Assembly: GCA_021837545.1 (NCBI GenBank)
Contig: JAKBFR010000060.1
Location: forward strand, 1 to 13,040
Length of the DNA stretch: 13,040 bases
Reading direction: 5' to 3'
From: Bacillota bacterium
Lineage (GTDB): Bacteria; Bacillota_A; Clostridia; Clostridiales; Clostridiaceae
Shown here piece after piece: positions 6,707 to 13,040 of the stretch. Made by a program: the position numbers and the translations under genes. The stretch's first letter is position 1; every line of letters starts with the position of its first letter. The notes under the pieces were generated by a model, which was not told the DNA's origin, did not search any database, and worked only from the letters and a program-made list of their open reading frames with translations.

Positions 6707-7228
6707 ATGGAAGATAAAAAACGTAACATTCTTTTTTCTAAAGAACAAATCAATTCTAGAATAGAGGAACTCGGAAAAATTATTTCTGAAGATTATAAAG
6801 GTAAAAATATTTATGTTTTATCTTTACTTCGTGGAAGCTTTGTATATGCTGCTGATTTAGCTCGCGCTATAGATTTAAATGTGAAGATTGGATTTATGAC
6901 TACATCAAGCTATGACAATTGTGAAATATCTTCAGGATGCGTTAAGGTAGTTAATGATATTTCTGATAATATTGAGGGATGGGACGTTCTTATAGTTGAT
7001 GATATTGTTGATACTGGTTATACGATGGATTTCGTTTTTAATCATGTGAAAAAATTAAATCCGACTTCTGTCAAGACTTGTGTTCTTCTTGATAAGCCGT
7101 CACGAAGAAAAATTGAGATAAAGCCAGATTATTGTTGTTTTGAAATTGAAGATTTATTTGTAGTTGGATATGGATTGAATTATGGTGATTTCTATAGAAA
7201 TGTACCTTATGTATTTAATTGGGAGTAA
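6707..7228 (+). CDS. Hypoxanthine phosphoribosyltransferase-like protein
   Basis: The 173-residue protein has the length and fold markers of bacterial HPRT, which salvages hypoxanthine or guanine with PRPP in the cytoplasm. The PRPP-binding motif is VLIVDDIVDTGYT (about 94-106). The loop I position reads LLRGS (40-44), where most HPRTs have LKGS. The hood and C-terminal signature is VVGYGLNYGDFYRNVPYV (about 152-169). The protein ends at FNWE, shorter than the usual tail after RNLPYI. With the LRG change and the VDD instead of VED motif, this looks like a divergent paralogue rather than the standard hpt found near tilS/ftsH; substrate preference is therefore uncertain. Four of its seven Arg codons are CGN, an uncommon class in such AT-rich DNA. 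The start has AAAGGAG 11 nt upstream, slightly far. A strong terminator follows immediately. Confidence 0.88.
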   Translation: MEDKKRNILFSKEQINSRIEELGKIISEDYKGKNIYVLSLLRGSFVYAADLARAIDLNVKIGFMTTSSYDNCEISSGCVKVVNDISDNIEGWDVLIVDDIVDTGYTMDFVFNHVKKLNPTSVKTCVLLDKPSRRKIEIKPDYCCFEIEDLFVVGYGLNYGDFYRNVPYVFNWE

Positions 7229-7254
7229 AAAGAAGCCTGATGGCTTCTTTTTTT
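7227..7254. terminator. Strong bidirectional intrinsic terminator after hpt
   Basis: AAAAAGAAGCC-TGAT-GGCTTCTTTTT is an 11-bp stem with a tetraloop followed by a T-run ending at 7254. The left arm begins within the TAA stop of hpt. The A-run on the left gives a T-run on the minus strand, so it can also stop transcription arriving from yunB. Confidence 0.9.
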
Positions 7255-7261
7255 AATGCTC

Positions 7262-7429
7262 AATTATCAATTTTCAATGCTCAATAATGCATCAAATCTC
7301 CAAGGAGAAAGTGGGAGTCCAAAAGTGAATGTCCAAATTTTATATTTGGATACATGAACTTTCTCTGTTAACATTTTCTATTTAGGTTATTAAACTTTCT
7401 CTATGAAATTTCTTCGTAAATTGATCATT
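7262..7429. repeat. Hairpin-rich intergenic repeat, copy B (MITE/REP-like)
   Basis: This fills the gap between the hpt terminator and yunB. The ends AATTATCAAT (7262-7271) and ATTGATCATT (7420-7429) match those of copy A (966-1171) with one change. Positions 7304-7368 align to 1084-1148 without gaps. The central hairpin is CCAAAT-TTTAT-ATTTGG (7333-7349) where copy A has CGAAAT-TTTAC-ATTTCG, so the second base pair changed from G-C to C-G. GAACTTTCTCTG follows at 7356-7367 in the same register as 1136-1147 in copy A and can pair with GGAGAAAGT (7304-7312). It carries no gene. Confidence 0.6.
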
Positions 7430-7430
7430 G

Positions 7431-8093
7431 TTAATTAGTCTTGTTTTGTTCATTTGCAGGGAATCCAAACGTTGTGTTTGGTATCTTACCGACTATAATT
7501 GTATCTGAAACTGGTATTTGTGTGCTTACCTCGATGTCTTGATTTGTCAGTGGTAATTTCAGTCTTATTTTAGCAGTAACATTTAGATATATTTTATGTC
7601 TAGTTTGATTAATTCCAGCGCTTTCAAATTTTGATTCATAACTTGTACTAATATTTCCCATAGGCTCTATCTGTGTGGTTATTGTAGGTCCTAGATTATA
7701 GAAAATACTTTTATCACTCATCCATCCAAAAGGAACTTTTATAGTAGAATTATTCATATCACTTAATTCCTTGTTACATTCTGTAGCTAATTTCGCTGCT
7801 ATATAATTTAATTTTATAGTATCTGATTGGACTAAAATTATATTTCCTTGATTATCCTTTTCTATTTTTATCATTTCATCATATTTAAATTCCTGTGATA
7901 GAATATCTACACTTTTTTTATTTATTATATCTAATGTTTGCGATTTTGCCATCATTGTTGCTATTTCTATGATTGACGGCATAACTCTTTTATTAAAGAA
8001 TCCTATCATTATATTGAAAACAACAATTATAAAAATAATAGCAGCTATAAATGATATATATTTATGAGATTTACGTTTGGTATAATATTGCAT
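7431..8093 (-). CDS. yunB: Sporulation protein YunB
   Basis: The product (220 residues from the chosen start) has a Lys/Arg-rich N-terminus, then one hydrophobic membrane segment (about residues 11-33, YISFIAAIIFIIVVFNIMIGF), and an extracytoplasmic remainder. The end SDTIIVGKIPNTTF is typical of YunB, as are VPFGWMSD and the Gly-Pro stretch before TTQIEPMGN. YunB is a conserved endospore-former protein that in B. subtilis is made in the mother cell during sporulation; its biochemical role is not established. The ATG at 8093-8091 is chosen over the upstream in-frame GTG at 8102, because the Shine-Dalgarno sequence AAAGGTG (8106-8100) includes that GTG and is 6 nt from the ATG. It is divergent from the PBP gene and converges on hpt. 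Confidence 0.87.
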   Translation of the reverse strand: MQYYTKRKSHKYISFIAAIIFIIVVFNIMIGFFNKRVMPSIIEIATMMAKSQTLDIINKKSVDILSQEFKYDEMIKIEKDNQGNIILVQSDTIKLNYIAAKLATECNKELSDMNNSTIKVPFGWMSDKSIFYNLGPTITTQIEPMGNISTSYESKFESAGINQTRHKIYLNVTAKIRLKLPLTNQDIEVSTQIPVSDTIIVGKIPNTTFGFPANEQNKTN

Positions 8094-8099
8094 TATCAA

Positions 8100-8106
8100 C
8101 ACCTTT
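8100..8106 (-). promoter_or_regulatory. Ribosome binding site that decides the yunB start
   Basis: Minus-strand AAAGGTG lies 6 nt before the ATG at 8093-8091. The alternative GTG start (8102-8100) is the last three bases of this site, so initiation there is unlikely. Confidence 0.65.
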
Positions 8107-8121
8107 ATATTGAGTTATTTA

Positions 8122-8149
8122 TTTACTCATATTATAATTATGCTATAAT
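8122..8149 (+). promoter_or_regulatory. SigA-type promoter for the PBP gene
   Basis: The -35 box TTTACT (8122-8127), a 16-bp spacer and the -10 box TATAAT (8144-8149) are preceded by TGC, an extended -10. The start of transcription would be near 8156, leaving a leader of about 187 nt before the PBP start codon. Predicted from sequence only. Confidence 0.5.
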
Positions 8150-8256
8150 GATATAAAATATTATTAAATTTACAAAGTGATTCTTAGTTTTAGGTTGAGT
8201 TATAATTAATATTAATATAATTTAATCTGTTTGAAGCTTAGAAGAACTTACACCAC

Positions 8257-8323
8257 AAGGGGCATAGTATCCAAAGCGTGCAGTCGTTATATTTTTACGA
8301 ATGCTAACTATCGGATAAACCTT
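8257..8323 (+). ncRNA. Candidate structured 5' leader of the PBP gene
   Basis: Three nested helices can form in the leader: AAGG/CCTT (8257-8260 with 8320-8323), TATCC/GGATA (8268-8272 with 8313-8317) and an inner stem GCAGTCGT/ACGAATGC (8280-8287 with 8297-8304, 7 of 8 pairs) with a 9-nt loop. The segment is visibly less AT-rich than the surrounding intergenic DNA. The structure ends 8 nt before the Shine-Dalgarno AGGAGG (8332-8337). It matches no riboswitch core I know (TPP, FMN, SAM, purine, c-di-GMP, ydaO, T-box and glmS considered). It could be an unassigned cis-regulatory RNA or chance folding. Confidence 0.3.
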
Positions 8324-8342
8324 ATAATTTTAGGAGGATAAA

Positions 8343-10895
8343 ATGGCAGTTAATAATAACGCAAAAGGAACTAGTAGTACTCCACGAAAGAAAAAGCCAA
8401 TAAAGCAAAAAAAAGCAAGAAAAATATTTAAAGGCATATCTTTTGGTTTATTATTTTGTTTTCTAGCAATTTTTGTAATAGGTGCAGGCTATGGTTTTGC
8501 TATTATAAAAACTACACCTCCTCTAAATGTTGAAGCTGTATTATCATTAAATCAACCTTCAAGCTTATATGATAGCAATGGAGACTTTATGGATAATCTT
8601 CATACAGATGAGGAACGTTATGTTATAGATTCTAAAAAAATACCTACAAACCTAAAAAATGCTTTTGTGTCAATAGAAGATGAAAGATTCTATTCGCATA
8701 AAGGAGTAGATATTCAAAGAATTTTCAGTGCAGCATTACTAGATGCTAAAAAAATAATAACAAGGCAAAAAGGCTTTCAAGGAGCTTCTACGTTAACCCA
8801 GCAGTTGCTTAAAAATACCATTTTAACCAACGATTTTTCTTTACAAAGAAAAATACAAGAAGCATATCTAGCAATTAACTTAGAACAAAAGTTGACCAAA
8901 GATCAAATATTAACAGCATATTTAAATACAATTCCTCTAGGTGGTCATGCTTATGGTGTAGAAGCTGCCTCCTTGTTATATTTTAGCAAAAGTGCCTCTG
9001 ATTTATCATTAATCGAATGTGCATACATTGCAGGTGTAACTCAAGCTCCAAGTTATTACAGTGCTTATAATGAAAATAATATAAAAGATCCAACACCATA
9101 TATTGATAGAACTATCACAGTTTTGACCATGATGCATAAACTTCAATACATTAATGATGCTGATTATAATAAAGCAGTTAGTGATGTAAAAAGTGGTGGA
9201 TTGGTCTTTAAATCAAGTAAAAAGGATTATAGATTAAACTATGAATGGTTTGTCTATCCTGCTGTATCTCAAGTAAAAGAAGATTTAAAAGAAAAATTTA
9301 ATTATACTGATGAAGAAGTATCTCAATTAATTGTAAATGGCGGTCTTAAGATTTACACAACAATGAACCGACAACTTCAAGATTTTACTCAAACTACTTT
9401 GGATAACTACAGTAACTTAGGAATTAGTAATAAAGAAACCTATGATAAGGATGGTGTTCCTTTATTACAAGCATCTGCTACTATTATGGATTACAGAACT
9501 GGTAATGTAATTGCAATGGTTGGAGGACGTGGAAAGCAACAACCACAATCAACCAATAGAGCTTATAATGATCTAAGACCTATTGGCTCTTCAACAAAGC
9601 CATTAACAGTATATGGACCTGGAATTGATCAAAAAATCATAACAGCTGCTACACCTATAGATGATGCTCCATTACCAGAAGAAATTGGTAAAAAATATCC
9701 GACTAGTGATGGACCTTATAATCCGTTAAATTCTCCCAATGAATATTTAGGGCTCATTCCTTCAAGAGAGGCTCTAACTCATTCTAAAAATGTTGATGCC
9801 GTAATAACTGAAGATAAGGTTGGATTAAAGACAGGTATCTCTTATGGAGAAAAATTAGGGCTAAAATATAATTCTGCATCTAAGACATCAATTGCAGCTC
9901 TTGCTTTAGGTCAATTTAATAATGATCCAAATGATCGAGATGGCGGTAATACTTCTATTATGGCTGGAGCATATGGTGCTTTTGGTAACAACGGTATATA
10001 TACAAAGCCTGTATTATATTCAAAAGTTGTTGATGCAACAGGTAAGACTATACTTGAAAACACTACTCCTAAGCAAACTAAAGTGTTTTCACCTCAAGCT
10101 GCCTATATTCTGTACGATATGTTAAAAGGTCCAGTAACTGAATATAATGCTACTGCTGCAAAATGGGGAGAAATGCCTGTTGCTGGTAAAACTGGTACCA
10201 CTTCTAACTCTACTGATTTATGGTTTACAGGACTTTCACCATACCTTTCTGCTTCTGTTTGGGTTGGATATGATAAACCAACAAAACTTCTCGGAAGCTC
10301 AAGTGGCTCTGCTGCTATTTGGGGAAAGCTAATGGCTAAAGCACATGAAAATTTAGAAGTAAAGGATATAGAAGAACCTAGTGGTATAGTAAAAGTTAGT
10401 GTTTGTAAAGACTCTGGTTTATTACCTAGTTCATTATGTAGCGAAGACCCTCGAGGTAATAGAGTATACGATGAATTATTTATTGAAGGAACAGAACCTA
10501 CAACAACATGCACAACTCATGTTGTTGCCAATGTAAATATATTGAGTAATAAACTTTCAACACCAGGAACACCTTCTTTCTTAACAAAAAGTGTAGTATT
10601 TATAAAAAAGGATAATCCTAATCCTATCACAGCAGATTATTTTATGATTTTGCCATCAGCTTATGACCTTACAACTGGAAATTCTGTGACAAATGTAAAT
10701 CGAGATGCATCTTCAACTAATGTTACTATGAGTCCTCCTATTGTAAATAATCCTACTACACCTAATACTAGTAATGATAACACTAATAGTACTAATGATA
10801 ATAAAGATAACCATAAGAAAGATAATGCTAACACTCATAATTCTTTAGGTCCTGGTGATATTAATTCTGGAACTGCAGATCAAACTCTAAATTAA
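8343..10895 (+). CDS. Class A penicillin-binding protein (PBP1A-type)
   Basis: This bifunctional peptidoglycan synthase of 850 residues polymerises lipid II and cross-links the glycan strands outside the membrane. A Lys/Arg-rich cytoplasmic start (about 15-30) precedes one transmembrane helix (about 31-55). The GT51 transglycosylase domain shows EDERFYSHKGVD (112-123, catalytic Glu112), QGASTLTQQLLKN (146-158) and RKIQEAYLAINLEQKLTKDQILTAYLN (169-195, given by position only as a motif). The transpeptidase domain has SSTK (416-419, nucleophile Ser416), SKN (481-483) and KTGT (616-619). All catalytic motifs are intact. A post-TP segment with three or more Cys (688-723) and an Asn/Thr/Asp-rich tail from about 795 to the end follow. 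The start has AGGAGG 5 nt upstream. The gene is preceded by a promoter and a foldable leader, and ended by a 23-bp hairpin. Confidence 0.96.
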   Translation: MAVNNNAKGTSSTPRKKKPIKQKKARKIFKGISFGLLFCFLAIFVIGAGYGFAIIKTTPPLNVEAVLSLNQPSSLYDSNGDFMDNLHTDEERYVIDSKKIPTNLKNAFVSIEDERFYSHKGVDIQRIFSAALLDAKKIITRQKGFQGASTLTQQLLKNTILTNDFSLQRKIQEAYLAINLEQKLTKDQILTAYLNTIPLGGHAYGVEAASLLYFSKSASDLSLIECAYIAGVTQAPSYYSAYNENNIKDPTPYIDRTITVLTMMHKLQYINDADYNKAVSDVKSGGLVFKSSKKDYRLNYEWFVYPAVSQVKEDLKEKFNYTDEEVSQLIVNGGLKIYTTMNRQLQDFTQTTLDNYSNLGISNKETYDKDGVPLLQASATIMDYRTGNVIAMVGGRGKQQPQSTNRAYNDLRPIGSSTKPLTVYGPGIDQKIITAATPIDDAPLPEEIGKKYPTSDGPYNPLNSPNEYLGLIPSREALTHSKNVDAVITEDKVGLKTGISYGEKLGLKYNSASKTSIAALALGQFNNDPNDRDGGNTSIMAGAYGAFGNNGIYTKPVLYSKVVDATGKTILENTTPKQTKVFSPQAAYILYDMLKGPVTEYNATAAKWGEMPVAGKTGTTSNSTDLWFTGLSPYLSASVWVGYDKPTKLLGSSSGSAAIWGKLMAKAHENLEVKDIEEPSGIVKVSVCKDSGLLPSSLCSEDPRGNRVYDELFIEGTEPTTTCTTHVVANVNILSNKLSTPGTPSFLTKSVVFIKKDNPNPITADYFMILPSAYDLTTGNSVTNVNRDASSTNVTMSPPIVNNPTTPNTSNDNTNSTNDNKDNHKKDNANTHNSLGPGDINSGTADQTLN

Positions 10896-10907
10896 GAAAG
10901 TACTTCA

Positions 10908-10957
10908 TAATATAAAAGAGATGATAATCATTACTGATTATCATCTCTTTTATATTA
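10908..10957. terminator. Bidirectional terminator between the PBP and PepSY-like genes
   Basis: The arms 10908-10930 and 10935-10957 form a perfect 23-bp stem with loop TTAC. The flanking stretch CTCTTTTATATT occurs on both strands. It lies 13 bp after the PBP stop and contains the TAA stop (plus-strand 10955-10957) of the convergent gene in its right arm, so it should serve both genes. Confidence 0.85.
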
Positions 10958-11812
10958 CTTTATTATTGCTTCTTTTTCTGCTCCATCTTTTAATATATTT
11001 AATATATTTCCATTTTCAGAACTCACAAAAATTTTCCAACTAATATTTACATTCTCATCATTTTTACCATCTATATTTACAATATAACAAACTTCATATA
11101 TTTTACTTGCGTCCTTATCTATCTTATTATCTGCATAAACTAAATTTGTCTCATTCTTAACAATACCATCCTTATTGAACTTTTGAAAATATTCTAATGC
11201 TGCCTTTTTGGCTTCTTCATCCGAAAGGTTTATTACAGATTCTTTGCATTCTCTTTGCATCGTTGAATTTGAATATCCATCCAAAAAACCATTTTCTTTG
11301 TCAATATTTAATTTTATCTCATCAAAATAAAATGGATGTCCATCTTTTTGTTTTGTATATATAAATGAATAATATGGTAAATATTTCGAATCGTCATTAC
11401 TATTAATTGTCTTTAATACCACTTCTCCATCATATATGTTTTCTAAATATCTCTCTGCTAAAATCCTAGCATCTTGTAAATTAAATTTAGTTGTATTGGT
11501 TGGAATTTCTTTTCTAGCAAAACCAATTACATTATTGTTTTTATCTAAATCTATACCAAAACTTTGAGTTATTATACTTCTATAAACCAGATCGTTCTGA
11601 CTATTTAATATTTTAATTCTCTCATATTTTATATCATCTAAATTTTGTTCAGTATCTATTGCATTAATTGAATATAGCTTAGTTATAAAGTTTTTAGATG
11701 CTTTAATATCTCCTGAACCAGGTCCAATAAAATTATATAGTATTATAACTATAATTATAAGAAGAAATAATAAAGTAATACTTCCTATAATACTAGCTTT
11801 TTTAAATTTCAT
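10955..11812 (-). CDS. Membrane-anchored protein with PepSY/YcdB-like repeats
   Basis: The 285-residue product starts with a short basic stretch and a strong hydrophobic segment (about 8-28, IIGSITLLFLLIIIVIILYNF), an uncleaved signal anchor with the rest outside the cell. The ectodomain contains what look like PepSY-type units: LQDARILAERYLENIYDGEVVL (about 112-133) followed by an aromatic-rich beta segment, and LSDEEAKKAALEYFQKF (about 197-213) followed by VNISWKIFVSSENGNILNIL near the C-terminus, with the typical W-x-V-x-NG-x-I pattern. PepSY/YcdB-like domains occur in exported protease inhibitors and envelope proteins, and the architecture also recalls YycI-type regulators; I cannot choose. 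The ATG at 11812 has GGGAGGT 5 nt upstream and a TATAAT at 11848-11843. It converges on the PBP gene and shares its terminator. Confidence 0.65.
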   Translation of the reverse strand: MKFKKASIIGSITLLFLLIIIVIILYNFIGPGSGDIKASKNFITKLYSINAIDTEQNLDDIKYERIKILNSQNDLVYRSIITQSFGIDLDKNNNVIGFARKEIPTNTTKFNLQDARILAERYLENIYDGEVVLKTINSNDDSKYLPYYSFIYTKQKDGHPFYFDEIKLNIDKENGFLDGYSNSTMQRECKESVINLSDEEAKKAALEYFQKFNKDGIVKNETNLVYADNKIDKDASKIYEVCYIVNIDGKNDENVNISWKIFVSSENGNILNILKDGAEKEAIIK

Positions 11813-12190
11813 TAATAACCTCCCATACTAAGTTCTTATTTTATTATATCATATTTCGACATATTAAAGAAATTAACACGCAAAGATGCATTGTATGTTT
11901 TGAATATGTTTTAGACATTTAACCTACCTTAATCTGATTAGGGTAAAATATTATATATCATCGTTAATGATAATTTTTCTAAAAAATGCTGATGACTTGA
12001 ACTATTCTTAAATTTAGCTTATTCCAAACGTATAAAAATGCTTGTTCTTTAGAATTAAATTATTTCTAGAACAAGCATTTTTATATATTCTAATTAACAA
12101 TTTAATATAAAACTTTTGTAGGATTTTTAATAATTCAATTATTGAAATGTATAATCTAAATTATCACACATATATTTTTATAATTTATTG
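11813..12190. other. 378-bp gene-free interval between the PepSY-like gene and ndk
   Basis: I see no gene here. The left end holds the ribosome binding site and a -10-like TATAAT (minus strand, 11848-11843) of the PepSY-like gene, but no good -35 box at 17 bp. A 6-bp hairpin TATCAT-CGTTA-ATGATA (11956-11972) is followed by ATTTTT on the plus strand. The strong hairpin at 12031-12085 is listed separately. The remaining sequence is plain AT-rich DNA. Confidence 0.5.
12031..12085. terminator. Long hairpin downstream of ndk
   Basis: TATAAAAATGCTTGTTCT (12031-12048) and its exact reverse complement (12068-12085) form an 18-bp stem, with a further inner AGAA/TTCT pairing (12051-12054 with 12064-12067). 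The stem base contains runs of five A/T so both strands end in TTTTTATA. It lies about 105 bp past the ndk stop and is its likely terminator. Confidence 0.75.
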
Positions 12191-12610
12191 TTACTTATGA
12201 TTTTCTACTTCTGGAAACCATAATTCAATTTCTTCTTTTGCGCTTTCTACAGTATCAGATGCATGAACACAATTTTCTGTTTTACTTCTCGCATATCTAT
12301 GCCTTATAGTTCCTTCAGCCGCATCAGTTGGACTAGTCGCACCATTAATATGTCTTACCCTCGCCACTGCATCTTCACCTTTTAGAATTATTGCACATAA
12401 TGGACTTCTTGTTATAAAGGTTATAAGTTCTTCATAAAAATCTTTTCCTTTATGTTGACAGTAATGTTTTTCTGCAATTTCTCTTGTAGCTTGCATAAGC
12501 TTTAACTCTACTATCTTCAATTCATTAGCTTCATAACAACTTATAATATTTCCTATTATGTTTCTTTCGACTCCGTCTGGTTTAATTAATACTACACTTT
12601 TTTGAATCAT
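12191..12610 (-). CDS. ndk: Nucleoside diphosphate kinase
   Basis: This enzyme of 139 residues transfers the terminal phosphate of ATP to nucleoside diphosphates through a phospho-histidine intermediate and balances NTP and dNTP pools. Visible family features are SVVLIKPDGVERN (5-17), the region ATSPTDAAEGTIR (91-103) with Arg103, and the active-site segment NCVHASD (113-119) with the phosphorylated His116. The segment RHRYARSKTE (103-112) differs from the usual RGDFA-type sequence, and HASD replaces HGSD, but the catalytic Asn and His are kept. The length is slightly below E. coli Ndk (143). The ATG at 12610 has GGAGGG upstream. A TATAAT (minus strand, 12670-12665) gives a likely promoter with a weak -35. 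It is divergent from the acylphosphatase gene. Confidence 0.95.
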   Translation of the reverse strand: MIQKSVVLIKPDGVERNIIGNIISCYEANELKIVELKLMQATREIAEKHYCQHKGKDFYEELITFITRSPLCAIILKGEDAVARVRHINGATSPTDAAEGTIRHRYARSKTENCVHASDTVESAKEEIELWFPEVENHK

Positions 12611-12664
12611 TTTAAGCCCTCCATATAATGTAAATTATTTGATATTATTGCCCACCATATGAAT

Positions 12665-12670
12665 ATTATA
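12665..12670 (-). promoter_or_regulatory. -10 box of the probable ndk promoter
   Basis: Minus-strand TATAAT lies 55 bp before the ndk ATG. The hexamer 17 bp upstream (TTTTAA) is a poor -35 match, so the call rests mainly on the -10 box and its position. Confidence 0.4.
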
Positions 12671-12731
12671 CTAAAAATTCTGAAAATTTAAAATACTTTT
12701 ATAATTTTATTCCATATTTATTATATTATGA

Positions 12732-12737
12732 TATAAT
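12732..12737 (+). promoter_or_regulatory. -10 box of the probable acylphosphatase promoter
   Basis: Plus-strand TATAAT lies 57 bp before the acylphosphatase ATG, followed by a run of T. No good -35 hexamer is found at 16-18 bp. Confidence 0.4.
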
Positions 12738-12793
12738 TTTTTTAGAAATAAAAGTTAAATTTTATTATTCTGAAAGAAATCTGGAGGATAAGA

Positions 12794-13040
12794 ATGGTTA
12801 GATATTCAATAATCGCAGATGGTAAAGTACAAGGCGTTGGATTTCGATATTTCACTCAAATTGCAGCTCACACATTAAATTTAACTGGTTGGTGTGAAAA
12901 TCTTATGGATGGTAAAGTAAAAATTGAAATTCAAGGATCAGAAGAAGATATTCATTCATTTATAGCTAAAATAAAAAAGGGAAATAATTTTTGTAGAGTT
13001 GATGATATAGACTTAATTAGTATTCCTCTAATAAATTTTG
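12794..13040 (+). CDS. acyP: Acylphosphatase, C-terminus beyond the window
   Basis: The first 82 codons are present. The gene is open at the right edge, and the family is about 90 residues, so only the last few residues are missing. Acylphosphatases hydrolyse carboxyl-phosphate bonds of small molecules such as acetyl phosphate and 1,3-bisphosphoglycerate. The signature GKVQGVGFRYF (10-20) carries the phosphate-binding Arg18. The second motif GWCENLMDGKV (32-42) carries the catalytic Asn36, with Glu35 where many members have Arg. The ATG at 12794 has GGAGGA (12783-12788) 5 nt upstream. It is too short to appear as a closed reading frame in this window. Confidence 0.93.
   Translation, partial: MVRYSIIADGKVQGVGFRYFTQIAAHTLNLTGWCENLMDGKVKIEIQGSEEDIHSFIAKIKKGNNFCRVDDIDLISIPLINF

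Noticed and set aside
8201..8218. 18-mer TATAATTAATATTAATAT also present at 2830-2847
   Set aside because: Pure A/T words of this kind recur by chance in DNA this AT-rich; flanks do not match.
10103..10513. 136-codon minus-strand open frame inside the PBP gene
   Set aside because: It lies entirely antisense to the conserved transpeptidase domain, whose motifs prove the plus-strand frame; no homology or start signal.
10921..10945. Fur-box-like GATAATCATTACTGATTATC
   Set aside because: It resembles a Fur site only because it is the tip of the 23-bp terminator hairpin. It lies between two convergent gene ends, where a repressor site makes little sense.
1..13040. CRISPR arrays, IS elements, prophage, tRNA or rRNA genes
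   Set aside because: Looked for regularly spaced repeats, transposase or integrase motifs and tRNA-like folds on both strands and found none; the only dispersed repeat is the hairpin element in two copies.

Overview
The window looks like chromosomal DNA of a low-GC, spore-forming Firmicute, most likely a Clostridium of the sensu stricto (cluster I) type. The evidence is the very AT-rich composition, strong GGAGG-type ribosome binding sites, a sporulation YunB homologue, a class A penicillin-binding protein with an Asn/Thr-rich tail, and AT-rich intergenic repeats with ATCAATT-type ends. I see no phage, plasmid, IS transposase, CRISPR array, rRNA or tRNA. The species is inferred from general resemblance only.

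Layout. 1-32 (-): first codons of a yebC/pmpR family gene, with a convincing promoter about 150 bp upstream. 284-931 (-): YigZ/IMPACT family protein. 932-1232: hairpin-rich intergenic repeat (copy A). 1233-2678 (-): MocR-type GntR/aminotransferase regulator with palindromic half-sites upstream. 2862-3767 (-): nucleotidyltransferase-fold protein with a helical C-terminal part. 3975-4628 (-): unrecognised basic and Ser/Thr-rich protein. 4684-6474 (-): HflX GTPase with an extra N-terminal JAMM/MPN+-like domain. 6707-7228 (+): hypoxanthine phosphoribosyltransferase-like protein. 7262-7429: copy B of the intergenic repeat. 7431-8093 (-): YunB. 8343-10895 (+): class A PBP with a leader of about 190 nt that can fold. 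10955-11812 (-): membrane-anchored PepSY-like protein. 12191-12610 (-): nucleoside diphosphate kinase. 12794 to the window end (+): acylphosphatase, cut off by the window edge.

Functional themes. These are mostly independent single-gene units separated by terminators, not a large operon. hflX and the 217-residue unknown gene could be co-transcribed, since they are 55 bp apart with no terminator between them. hpt and ndk belong to nucleotide metabolism. pbp1A and divergent yunB belong to envelope and spore biology. HflX belongs to ribosome rescue and yebC to gene expression.

The features most worth attention are the JAMM-like motif fused to HflX, the array of ATATTCT/AGAATAT half-sites before the MocR gene, the pair of diverged intergenic repeats whose central hairpin shows a compensatory base-pair change, the foldable pbp1A leader, and three genes whose stop codon lies inside the following inverted repeat.
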